This document shows, one piece after another, positions 1-13,091 of a stretch of 64,000 nucleotides of DNA. The stretch lies in the NCBI RefSeq assembly GCF_030463535.1, contig NC_132894.1, positions 33,737,125-33,801,124 of the forward strand. Direction: 5' to 3'. The DNA is from Salminus brasiliensis (Eukaryota > Chordata > Actinopteri > Characiformes > Bryconidae). The notes beneath the pieces are model-generated. The model was not told the DNA's origin. It was given only the letters and a program-made list of their open reading frames with translations, and did not search any database. Position numbers and translations under genes: made by a program. Numbering within the stretch: position 1 is the stretch's first letter; every line of letters starts with the position of its first letter.

Positions 1-78
1 TCATAAACGGACCTCAAGAGATCAAAACCATAAAAAGGTTCTGGGGCTCTGTACAAGTCCCAGCCAGCGACATTTCCT

Positions 79-3000
79 CTAGGCACTGTCTGACCCACCT
101 CTGTGCCCGAGCATCACATCGCCTTCATACTGTGCTATGCTTAGTGCCTGTTTCTGCTCACTGTCCAGTTCCTCCCACTGCTCCTCCGTCACTGCCCACG
201 CTTGTTCAACACTCATCCAGGACAGCTGAGCGGCACTAAAGACCACCTATAAGCAGCAGGGTGAAACACACACTTATGGCTTTCAGCTTCAAGTCAAATC
301 ATAGCCATTGTTCCTTATATCATTATCAGAAGAGCCAGACTGTGAAGCTCTTACAGCCATCTTTCTGGGGGGTATCAGGGCTATCGCTGCTGGGGTCAGC
401 CCTCCTATTTGTTCTTCTACAAGGGCAGACAACACCATGTCGTCCAGTCCGGCTGAAAAGAGGGGCTTGGTGTTAGTTGTTGGTAAAGCAATGGTTCCAC
501 CAAGAATCTAATTTACACCAAACCAAACATGGTCACGTCTGGAGATATGAGGCTAATGTTGCTAACAAGTAATGGAAGCCTATAGCCACCAATTTAGCAT
601 AACACAAAAGGCATGCCTAAGCCTCAAAACACATTGAGATGTTACATCATTTATTAGACATGGGAAGGTAGGTTGGTAGGCAGGTAGGTAGGTATGTGGG
701 TGGGTAGACATGGTGATAACTCCAGCTAATTCCTACTAATCCAACTCTGCTGCAGGAGTCTCGGCCTAGAGTAGGCTAACTTTAGCTAGTAGGTTTAATT
801 CAGGCCAAAACAGACATGCTAACAGATTAGCGAACTGGTTAAATTGAAGCTAAGGCAGGCAGACTAACTATAGCAACCTGGTTTAACTGAGGCTAACATA
901 GGCAGGCTAACCATAGCTGACTGGTTTAGTTTGTAATAGCTAGTAGTGTAGCACACAGATTACACTACAACAGCCCGGGTGTCCTGGGGGAGTAAAATGA
1001 GGGTATAATAGATCAAATGAAATAGATAAAGCGGCTAGTTCGTAGGTTTTTAAACAGCATTAGCTGTGCATAATGCTAATTAGCAGAACAGACTGCTTGT
1101 TCAGTGTAAAATCAGGGAGAGTGAAAGGCCTTTTAAATGATGTCACTGGGATTGCTTACTTAATAAACTAACGAAAGGTCTAAAGGTTAAGCAGAAGTTC
1201 AGATATGAGCAATAAGATCAGCTTGTCCAAGAAGTACTGTGTAATTAATACACTTGGTTTTGGTTTGATTGAGTTTTTTTGAGAATTCTGGCCAAGTCAT
1301 CACCGTAAGCACAATGCCCAAACTGAATAATGCCCACTACTGTCCTTCATCTTAGGAAGTGCTTGGACCCCTACCTGCCAGAGTCCCAATCTCAGTGAAG
1401 ACCTCAGAACCCCAGCTGCTGACTGGGCCGAAGCCCAGAGGGTTGGAGAGTCGAGCAGTCAGGGCTTCAGTCTGCTCTTCAGAGCACGGCAGGACCGTCT
1501 CCCTCAGGAACAAAGCTGCCACACTAACACACACACATGAACGAGAAGTTTGGAGATGTATAGTACGATCATAATCACAGATTTGTAAACAGTCATTAAA
1601 AAAAGGGGATAGTGACCTCAGGCTGGACGGGTCCAGACGAGAGATTTCTGAGGGGCTGAGGCCACAAAGCAGATGATCAAGCGAAACCAGCTCCAGCACT
1701 CCAAGGTCTTCTGGCTTCTGCTTACGACGTCTCATTATGCCCTGGAGAGCTGCTCTCATCTGGAAAACACCACGCCAGTGGCTGATGTAAGTGGTGAGTA
1801 AATGGTTTTAAATGCGCCTACCCATAATTCCAAAGGTAGTAGCCATTATGGCAATAAAAAACAAGCAATTACCGTATTTAAACCAACATTATGTAGCAGT
1901 TGCATGTTAAAACAGCAGCTTCAGAGTCATGCCGAAGCTCCACTGACTGTAACAGGGAGAACGGCGTCTCCGTCTACTACAGGCCTGGAACGCTGCTACT
2001 GCACTATGGTACATTGGTGGAGCGGCAGGAGGAGAACCTCTCTCCAGAGATGTTAGCAAAACGCTGCGTAACCCATAGAGTCATATTAGTGTACATTCCT
2101 GTAGTATTACTCTACCGCCTACTTTACTCACATGCTTCTATACATTCAGATGTTCACAAGCTTCTGGAGCTCTCAGCTTGTCCAGAAATGCATGTGTACA
2201 GCGCTCAAAGTATGATTTGTATTTACAGCAGTGGTGTAAAACGGAATTACACTCCACACCTGTTGGGGGAGCCAAGGAGCAACTTTTAAACCATTATACT
2301 TTATTTTGTTGGGTTTTTTAGTTACTTTAGCTTTATAGCTCCAGTGCTAAAACAGGACAAAATTAGCTCCAAACATATCTCAGCTGACCGACTGGGTAGC
2401 TATAGGAGCCCCGAACTCGTCCTTTACAGTGAAGTGTAGTGTAGTGTAGTGATAGCACAGTGGATAATATCACTGTCAGCTGCTGAAATTACATTCACTC
2501 TGTGGACAAAAGTATTGGGACACCTGCTTATTCATTGTTGCTTCCAAAATTGAGTTGTTGTTTTTTTTAAAGAGTTGATCCTACTTTTAGTAACAACTTT
2601 TTACTAGAGTTTGGAGCATTGCTGTGATGATTTGATTGCATTCAGCGACAAGCGGATTAGTGAGGTTACTCCCCAACCCATTCCCAACTTCCCAACTCAT
2701 CCCCAATTCCCCAACCTGTTCCCAACTTCCCAACTCATCCCCAACCCATTCCCAACTCACCCCCAACTCCTTTACTCATCCTCAACTCCTTTACTCATCC
2801 TCAACTCCTTAACTCACCCCCAACTCCTTAACTCATCCTCAACTCACCAACTCACCCCAACCTCCCAACTCACCCCAACTCCTTAACTCATCCTCAACTC
2901 CTCAACTCACCCCAACCTCCCAATCTCACCCCCAACTCCTTAACCCATCCTCAACTCCTCAACTCATCCCAACCTCCCAACTCACCCCCAACTCCTTAAC

Positions 3001-6000
3001 TCATCCTCAACTCATCCCCAAATTCCCAACTCATCCCCAACTCCTCAACTCACCCCCAACTTCCCAATTCACCCCAACTCCTTAACTCATCCTCAACTCA
3101 TCCCCAAATTCCCAACTCATCCCCAACTCCTCAACTCATCCCCAACTCCTCAACTCATCCCAACTCATCAACTCACCCCCAACTTCCCAACTCATCCCCA
3201 ACTCCTCAACTCATCCCCAACTTCCCAACTCATCCCCAACTCCTCAACTCACACCAATATGCCAATCCAGTATTACACACATTTAATAGAGAATTGCTTA
3301 AGAGTGTGTGTAATACTGCACTGCAGAGGGAATTCATCTCTGAGCAGTCTTTGATTCTTTATTTCTTCAAATAAACTGAGAGCACAGGCGTCAGAACTCA
3401 CCTTCTTTGAGCTCCATTCCTTAAAACTCCCGAGCTGAGCCACCACAGCAAGGTCAGATATGTTAGCTGCCTGCAGCTCTCTCTCACCCATCTCAGTGGC
3501 GATACAGCCCAGCTCCAGCAGCTGCTCGGGCCTGAGCGCCTTCACCGGCTTATAGAGCTAGAAAATGAAACAAATCTGATCCCCTATTCATATCAACACT
3601 AATCCAGAGTACTTTTACACAATAGGCAAGTTTACAGACGAAGGTTTGGGCCTACTCTGTACTCAAAAGTTTGAAACTGTGGAGAACCTCTTAAGGAACC
3701 TTTAAGCAACCTTTTTCATCTAAAGCATTTTCTTAAAGGTTCCTCAGAGCACCTTAAGAAGCAAATTGAAGAACCTTCAAAAGTTCCACAAGGATCTGGT
3801 ACTTTCTGACTAACAGTGTAGGAAAATAGCTACAAGTGTTAAAGGACTGACCGGTCTGAGCTCTGCCCACAACGCCCCACGTTGCTCAGAATCCAGTGAG
3901 GCATCCAGACCCATGAACTCTACACACTCCTCTAGCTCCCTTCTCTTCATTCGACTCAGCTGATACCAGCGCCAGGCCGAGGGGAAGGTTCCTTTGACGT
4001 CCGCACAGTTGGGTGTTGGTTCTGATAATCACACAGTCGGTTCACTCACAGATAAGGTCTGATTAAGTTCCGTAAGCTGTAACAGATGCAGGAAATTGAA
4101 GCCATAAACAAGCCTCACCTCTCCTTGTCCATCTGCGGCCTTTGATGATTTTGTGAATGAGGCTGTAGATCTTGTCTTTTAATCCTTTCAGGTCAGCACA
4201 CACTTTACCAAGCGTGGAGTCCTTCCAGTGCCACTGACTCTGCAAAACCTGCTCAACTGTGTCTTTTCCTAAATCGTCCTAACAGAGACATGACCTTCAG
4301 CATAATGGAGCAAGACAGGGCAGACTACCTGAGCTATAATGATAAGGACTGTCTGTCAAAGATACTTTTTTATTCTTACCAGCGGTAGAGATCTTATCTG
4401 CTGGGGTGACAGGGTGAACACGAGACGGCCTGCATGTTCAACATCCCCCACCGTCCATGATTTTGGCTCTCTGTGGAGGGAAGAGTAACTAGATCAGATG
4501 CAAACCTAAATGATAACTGATCAGCACAGTGATTTATCAGTCTACTCAGGCTTTTGTAGAGTTCACTAACACCGAGAAACTAAATAACTGATCAGCTCAG
4601 TGATTTATCAGACTACTCAGGCTTTAGTAGAGCTCAGTAACACTGAGATCAATAACTGATCAACACAGTGATTTATCAGTCTACTCAGGCTTTAGTAGAG
4701 CTCTTGAACACTGAGATCAATAACTGATCAGCACAGTGATTTATCTGTCTACTCAGGCTTTAGTAGAGCTCAGTAACACTGAGATCAATAACTGATCAGC
4801 ACAGTGATTTATCAGTCTACTCAGGCTTTTGTAGAGTTCACTAACACCGAGAAACTAAATAACTGATCAGCTCAGTGATTTATCAAACTACTCAGGCTTT
4901 AGTAGAGCTCAGTAACACTGAGATCAATAACTGATCAACACAGTGATTTATCAGTCTACTCAGGCTTTAGTAGAGCTCTTGAACACTGAGATCAATAACT
5001 GATCAGCACAGTGATTAATCAGTATATTTAGGCTTTAGTAGAGCTCAGTAACACTGAGATCAATAACTGATCAGCACAGTGATTTATCAGTTCACTCAGG
5101 CTCTAGTAGAGCTCAGTAACACTGAGATCAATAACTGATCAACACAGTGATTTATCAGTCTACCCAGGCTTTAGTAGAGCTCAGTAACACTGAGATCAAT
5201 AACTGATCAGCACAGTGATTTATCAGTCTACTCAGGCTTTAGGAGAGCTCAGTAACACTGAGATCAATAACTGATCAGCACAGTGATTTATCAGTCTACT
5301 CAGGCTTTAGTAGAGCTCAGTTACACTGACTCACCCCAACAAGCTCCTCTCTGTGAGCAAGGCAGCTATTTCACTGAGGGATTCAGAAGGCATGCAGTAT
5401 TGTCTCAGATCTTCCAGGCGCAGCTTCAGAGCCTCTCTGTCCACCTGGGCTAGAGCATCCCTGTCCAGAAAGAGCAGGAGAGGCCCTAGCAGGTCCATGG
5501 AGGCCCCAGAGAGATGGTCCTCAGATATACCCTGGAAAATGTTTGCAAGTGCACTCTGCAAAATCACTGTCAGCTGGGACAACGTGTAAGAATATTGATT
5601 TGATTCAGTTCAATCTGAATTAGGAATAGCGGGGCCTCGGAGCAATAATATTATTTTGACAAAAACAGATATTGCAAAGCCCTAGGGTACACATTCTAAT
5701 GACTCTTATACACTCTTACTGAGCATCTAAACAATGCCTAAATTCTCCCATTCCAGCAGAGTGTTGCAAAAGCTATTTCTCTTACAAGAACATCAATAGC
5801 TTTCTCAGCCAAGGCCATCTGCTTGTGTCTTGGAAGCTGCAGAAAATCGATAAAGTGTTGTCGAATGTGGTTCAGGACGGCCATGAGTGAGGTGTTGGAC
5901 AGGCGCTCGATCATCATCAGTCTGGGAGACAGCATACAACAGTGAGGCAGGGGCTAGATGAGGAATGAGCTTCAGAGGGAGGAGGGAAAATGACTGATCT

Positions 6001-6086
6001 TACGGTAATCCTGCAGTAAATGAAGAGCTGAGGCCATTCAGGTCTATATTTGGCCTTTTCCGAAGCTCCTCCACCACACATTTCCT
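79..6086 (-). CDS. strc: strc C-terminal exons 17-27 and stop
   Basis: Exons in transcript order: 6004-6086, 5786-5921, 5335-5573, 4380-4470, 4119-4278, 3852-4021, 3402-3557, 1617-1759, 1375-1523, 355-452, 79-246. They encode about residues 1394-1923. Exon 22 starts at 4021 (acceptor after attatcag), which adds EPTPNCADVKG before FPSAWRWYQ in frame. Exon 26 uses a strong pyrimidine-rich acceptor and restores the phase-1 frame as TLA/AGLDDM. The last exon ends HRGGSDSA and then TAG at 79-81. The intron between exons 23 and 24 holds a transposon remnant and a minisatellite; the phases match across it, but a small missed exon cannot be excluded. Confidence 0.86.
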
Positions 6087-9000
6087 CTGTTGAAACATAA
6101 TTGGTTAGAAACCACTTATTCATTTTTCCTAAGCCTGTATTGTACTGGCATGCAGTACTTCTCTGAGGCCTGATGTTTGCCTGGTCATTTGTTTTAATAA
6201 TGAATCAGGCTGAGAAGCCTTTAAAGCGACTGCCACATGGCTGGTAAACGGCTATTAAACAACTGCATCACAGCACAATGATGGTATTGGCGTATTCGCT
6301 TATCGTTTGTTATGTACTGGCAAACCGAAATGCAAACCTTCAAGTGCTTTCATTTGTTACAAATGCCATTAGCACTGGCAGAGCACTAGACTTTGCCTTG
6401 GCATGACAATCGGGAAAACAGTAGAGACCAGTTATTTTGAATTGCTGCGATTGTCTAAAGCTTGTCTCACACATTCTCACCAGAGCTGGCCTCAGTCCTC
6501 CTGGCAATTCCGTGATAAACCGCAACAATTCAGAGAAGTCTGATTCATTGGCCCAGTGCCGCAGCTTCTTACAGCTCATACCGCTCGCAATGCGACCCAA
6601 ACGTCTGCAATGGAAAGCAACAAATAGCGCAATACTGCAGAAGGCCGTAAAGTAGGAAGCCATAAAACATTAGGATTTAGTCTGCTGTTACTGGTTCAAG
6701 TAGGATAGATGGATACGAGTGCTCAGAATAGCTGAAGTGGAAATAACATTGCATATGGTAAAATATAACATAGGTGTTTTATAATGTAGATAAACAGATT
6801 CTAGTAAAATGTGCCTCTCACATTGCCATAGCAACAGCAGCTGCTAACATTACATAACTAAGCCTCCATCAGTGAGCACCAAGACATAAGAAAGGCCTGA
6901 ATAAGACGACTTTCCTAGACGTTCCCGGGACATCTAGATTGGTTTGACGTTTGATGGACGCTTTTCTGGACCTGGACAAAAACTAAATTTAGACTTTTCG
7001 TACCTTAACCGTAACCATAACCAAACCATAAACCATGATTTGCTCAAAAATGTCAATAGCATCACAACGTCTTTGTATAGGCCAATTTAGTCAGGCCAAA
7101 CTGGCCCGAAACTGAGCATCCATAGATAATTAGAGTCGGTGGTATATTGGTGGTGGTGGTGGTGGGGGGGGGGTATTTAGGATGATTCCAAGGGCCTGTG
7201 ACTGACAGCGGTTGTGCCATGTTGACATTAAGACTTCTACTACGCTTTAAGGAAAGCGCCGGATACCCAGCTCTGATCCATCAGCTAGCAGACGCCCATG
7301 TCTGCCAGCAACGGTGATCTACCCACCCAGAGAGAACAAGGCCAGCTGTGCTCTCTCAGACTCTGGCTGCTGATGGCAAGCAGCATGGCAGCGCCTTAGT
7401 CTGCTGGACCACTCGGAGCTGCACATACTGTTTTAATAAATTTAGAAAAAAGTTTATCTAGTTCAAACAATGTTGAATTGTATTGGATTCATTGTTTTTC
7501 CAATTTTCCAGCCTGGCAAACATTACAGCCCCAGCTGGCCCCTTAGTCTGTCACGATTAACCCAGACTAATAAACAGCTAATAGAAAGAAAGCTAAAAAA
7601 GTTGTGGGGCAGCCTTGTATCACTTACAGTACTGTATCTCTGGTGATGTTCTCCGTCTCCTGGATCATTCCGAAAAGCAGCTGAGCCTGTTGAATGAAAA
7701 ACATGAGCAGTTGGATGGCAATCAAGATGGAACGTGATACGGCTTTGGCCGAGACTGAGATCACTCTAATGCGAGCATTATTAATTCATATTCCCTTGTG
7801 GAAGCTATTGTACTACAGTGAGACCAATTTGCTAAGGCAGCTGAGGGGCAGTTTGTATCAATTTACTGAAAGGCTCATCTGCATAACCATCATCAGCTGA
7901 TTCAAGTACATACACTATATGTCCAAATGTTAGTGGACAGCCCTTCTAATGAATGCATTCAGCTACTTTAAGCTGCACACATTGCTGACACGGGTTGTCT
8001 AGTCCCCGTGGAGAAGCACTGCCAATAGAATCTCTGAATCTCTCTCTGGACTCTCTGGAGCAGATAACCATGAACCTATTGGCACCATGCTGCCTAATGC
8101 CAGGTGTGGGCTAGATGATTATATAACACCCCCCAGCATTGATCTGTGGAGCAGTGGAACTGTGTTCTCTGGAATGATGGATGGTGCTCCATCCAATACT
8201 TTTGATTGGGATGAGTTGGGGAGTTGGGGGAGTATGAGCCAATACTCCTCCCAAATCTAGTAGAAAGCCATCTTCCCTGGACAGTAGAGACAGTTCCTCC
8301 AACAAAAGCAGTATACAATCTTTTAATACTTTGAATTTTGGAAGAAATGCTGAATGAATAGGTGTCCCAATACTTTTGTCCATATAGTGTATGACATCAG
8401 CCCGTAAGAGTTGTGTTTAAAACACAATGGTAATTATTTAAAAGGAGCTGGTGAGGCACAGGGATGATCAGTGTTTTACCTGCTGATGGGACCAGGGCAT
8501 GTTCTGGTATAGAGGAAGGCCCTGAATGATTGCCTGTCCATTGAGCTTCATTGCAAGTTGTTTCAGGGACATGACAGGTAGAAGGCAGTGCAGGTACAGC
8601 GTGATGTTTGCTGATGAACGCTCCAGACCCTTTAGATAAACGGGAATGAGTAGTTAGATCAGAGAGGGACACGACTGCTCTTACATCTAATTACATAATT
8701 AACAGGCCATGATACATGCTGATCAAATAGTAGGGATGTCCTGATCGGGATCGGTCCGACCCAGGCATATTTTAATGGATCAGGTATTGGCTATTTTAAT
8801 CCTAATTCAAGTCTTTGATTTAACCATGGTGTTCAGTGCTGTTGTGATATACTGACCTGACGTTCTGTTAGCTGGTTGTACTCATTTGGTAACAATTTAA
8901 CAATTTATCTAGACCTCATCCAAGCCTCACTCTCACTCGTTATCTTATTCACATGTACACTGTTACTATGGTAACCAATCAGGAAAGTAATTGCAATCAT

Positions 9001-12000
9001 AGTCTGAACGTAGAACAATCACTCTAAAAATCTGATTAACCCTGCGGTGTAAATAAAGCCCTAAAGGTTCTGTCCAGATGTTTTTGAAGACTTAGCATTT
9101 CTGAAAATTTCCTCATCCACAGAAAACCTTAAAACAGCCTTAAACTCTCACATGAGCATGCCACCCCGGCAGAGGACCCTACCACCTCTCAAAAGTTGAT
9201 GTTATATTCATCAAAGAAGCAGTGTATCGGCCAAAATAGACCTAAATACTAGCTGCGTTCCAAAGCCTAGGCTGCTGTGAAGACTCTTGCTTAGTAGCCT
9301 ACTGTTCACACAAATGGAACAACTAATAAGACCATGTGGTGACGTCACCAGAAAGGTCCTGCCTCCTGCAACTGCAGCACAAAACTTAAAATACGATATA
9401 CGGACAAAGGCTTTAATTATTTAATTATTTAACACTTCACAAGGTATCACAAACTTTTAAGACTCTGCTCTGGCGGCTTCGTTCTCCATTTTCATGTTGC
9501 TGTTGTTTTCCTACATCAGTTTTGTCCTCGAAAGGCTGTATATGAAGGGTCCTTCACTTTGGAATGGCCTTCTATGAGGGCCTAGGCTTTGGAACAGCTA
9601 CTGTTTCTAACAACATCAGAGATTTCCTCACTGTGTGCGAACAGAAGGTCTTCATACCTCAATCAAGGCCTAAAACTGGGGAAAAAATCAACCATAGGCC
9701 AAAATGATATATTTATAAGCATATCCAGATTCATTAAATGCAGTACCTGCTGTATTGCGCTGGAGACCATTGCGCGATGGCCCGGCTGCAGGTCAGTCAG
9801 CAGAGAGCTCCAGCACCGACATTCAGATGTTCCCATCATGTCAGGTACACTCAGGTTTCTCAGAAAGGCGGGAGTCAAGCCCGTCAGTAATGGCCTGAGC
9901 CTACATAATGTGTCTGCACTGATCTAAACAGGAGAGCTGAATGAATACAGCTGTTCTCAGAGCCAGTGCCATTCAAACCTATAGATCCTGTGTCACCACT
10001 TACATTCGTTTCTTGGGCTATTTTGCTGAGGATCTGGAAGGCCTGGAATGGAATAAAGAGGTCAACGGTTCAATTCAGGGCAGAATTTGATTGGTCTTAA
10101 TCTTGAGTTAGATGCTGTGCTTACCTGTGCAGGTGGAAAAGTGGGAATGGCAGGCAAAGAGAAGAGCTCCAGCAACTCAGATGAGGAAAGAGACTGCAAG
10201 AACGAGGCGCCCAGCTGGGGTAAGACTCCGTGCAGAGAGGCCAGTGCCGAAGAAGACAAGACGCTGGTGTTCAGAGATTTAAGAGTGAGGCCCAGCCAAT
10301 GGGAAAGCTGAACACGGGAGAAACTGTGTCAGTTTTATCAGCTGTTGCTGAAGTCACAATGCATAATAAGCATTCCCAGCTAACATGTCCATGTGGGGCC
10401 TGTACAGGTAGCCCAACTGGGAACCAGAGCGCTTTGTCCACGTTGGCCCCTGAGAGGGGTTCATCATTGGTCCCATCTGTGTCGTACTGTACACTGCATT
10501 CAGGGCCTAGATGGGACCCATATTAAGGTGAGATTAAGGTGAGCTGTAATGATGGGGTCAATTTAGGAAGCCCAGTATAAAAAACACATGTACAAACCCA
10601 CTCAGAGCCAATCTAGCTCATGTTCCACACATACGAGAAAGGGCCCATAATGTAGTTGGTTCGTGAGGTTCAATTTCCCAGGCAGGTAAGCCCACCAGTC
10701 CCTTGGCTTGTATATAAGTCGCTCTAGATAACAGCTTCATCTCCATCCATGAGGCCTGTCGCTCACCCCACCGGTATTTAAAGCCTGATCATCCTCATGC
10801 AACGCCATCTACAGGAGCCTGAGGTTACTACCACCTTAAGAAAACGCAAGGTGACTTATTTTTGGTTGAACAGGACAACTTTACAAGAGAAGAAAAACCG
10901 GCAGATTCAGATTAAGTCGAAAAGTTAAAAAAAAAAACGAAAGAAAACGGAGATGCGAGGTTTTTGCATGACTGCAGCGATATATTGACATAGGCACTGT
11001 AAATAGGGCAAACTCACTCTGCTATTTCCACTGACATGGCCTTCTGAAATACATTTTGCAAGCTGCAGCCACAGAGCCGGCGAGACAGGCGAAGTAGACA
11101 AGAAGCGGTGCAGCTCATCTGAATTCAGGTAGCATATTAGGACGCCTAGCCTGTAGCAGAGGGGAAAACAACTGGTTAACCATTTGTCTTGTTGCCCAAC
11201 TGTCCAATACCATTCAGAGTAATGTATTACCTCATTATTGTCTCACTGGTCAGATTCTTCCTCTTGCTGAACAGAGTACGAAGCACATGGCGCCCTCTTG
11301 TGGCATCCAGGCTGCTATTTGCCAAAAAATCCACCAGGGGGCTGAGCTGTGTGGTGCACCAACATTAAACATTTAACTGTGGTCTCTTGCAGATTTTGGT
11401 GAAACATCTACAGTTTCGAGTTTCGATCTCTGCTACCCACCTGCTGGGATGTTAACTGCTGGAAGTGGCTGACAGGGAGGTGTGGGAGCAGAGGAAGGAT
11501 GGCGGTGAGGAAGTATGGTGGCCAGGTGGAGACGTCTCCTACCACGCTTGACTGTAGGAGGCGTTTAGCAAATGCTTGCTTCTGGGGGGACTTCATCTCA
11601 GAGCTGTGGTCACGAATGGCCATCAGCCTGAAAAAGAATGCAGGTAATCTGGACATCCGAAGAGAATTGGGATTTTTCAGCAGTGTCAGAAGAGTCAAAT
11701 CTCTGGCTTTAGACCAGGGTTCTTCAGTTAGAGTTCTGGAGGGCTTATTGCTGATGCACATATAGTCAATAGTGGAATGGACAGCATGGTGGATAACACC
11801 ACCACCTCCAAGGTTCTGGGTGTGGGGTGGTGGTATTATCCGCTACGCTGTCCATTCCAAATGCACCCACTGCACTACATACACTATATGTCCAAATGTT
11901 TGTGGACACCTCTTCTAATGAATGCATTCAGCTACACAGCTAGTCTAGTCCCTGTGGAGAAGTACTGCCAATAGAATAGGACTCTCTTGGGAAGATAAAT

Positions 12001-13059
12001 ATGAACCTATTGGCACCTAATGCCTAATGCCAGGTGTGGGCTAGAGGGGTATAAAGCTCCCCAGCATTGAGCTGTGAAGCTGTGGAAGATCTGTGTTCTC
12101 TGGAATGATGGATGGTGGTGCTCCATCTAATACTTTGGGTTGGGGATGAAGTGGAGTGGTGATCATCCAACAACCTGACCTCACTAACATCTTTTCAGTG
12201 AGTGCAATCAGATCCTCACAGCAATGTTCCTCCAAAATCTAGCACCTAGTCTTCCCTGGACAGTAGAGACAGTTACTACAACAAAAGCAGGGCCGACACT
12301 TTTGAATACCCTTGATTTCGGGAAAAAACGATGAATGAGCAGGTGTCCCAATATTTTTGTCCAGATTTTTGTCTCTACTCACACACTGTCGTTGACCATC
12401 AGCGATGCAGGGAAGTTCATGATATCGGATACAGACATGTAGGGGATGAACTGTGAGAGGTCAACAAATAGCTCTGGTGTTACACGTGGAAATTTGTGGA
12501 TGAATGCTGCGGTCATTGTCTCCATGGCTTCCTGTTCCTTTGGGGAAGACTTTGGAGGACACCAGAGAAGACAGACAAGAACTTTGTCAATAAAGACAGT
12601 ATAAAACAGCGGCATCCAACCCTCCTCCTGAAGAGCTACCTTCCTGCAGGCGTCATCCCAGCCCAAATCGAACCCAAATCAGGCAGTAATTAGGTAGATC
12701 AGTGGGAAGGTACCGTAGCTCTTCAGGAGATGTTTTGGAGACCACAGTACTGCTAATTCTACAGCAGAATAAGGCACTATATAAGACCATCTGTAGCCGT
12801 CAGACTACCTGTATGGTCTCCACTTGTAGCTGGTCCCAACTCTGATGGACATGAGACAGGAATCTTTTCACTGCGTCTTTTTCTGCAGACAGCACAAGTG
12901 AGCGTATGCTCTCCCTGGGCATCTGGAGGTATTCCTAGACCAGCAGCAACCAGGACATCAGAGATGACAGGTTATTGTTTTGTGGACACCCCTTCAAATG
13001 AATGCATTCAGCTACCTCAGCTAGGTTGCACTCATTGCTGATTGACAGATGTGCAAATG

Positions 13060-13091
<32 letters not shown>

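Noticed and set aside
1900-2289. 129-aa open frame in strc intron 23
   Set aside because: It begins inside an interspersed repeat also found at 51615-51690, and the strc phases already match without it.
4509-5325. Regular 68-bp repeats as a CRISPR-like array
   Set aside because: There are no unique spacers; whole units are repeated end to end, the host is a vertebrate and there are no cas genes. It is an intronic satellite.
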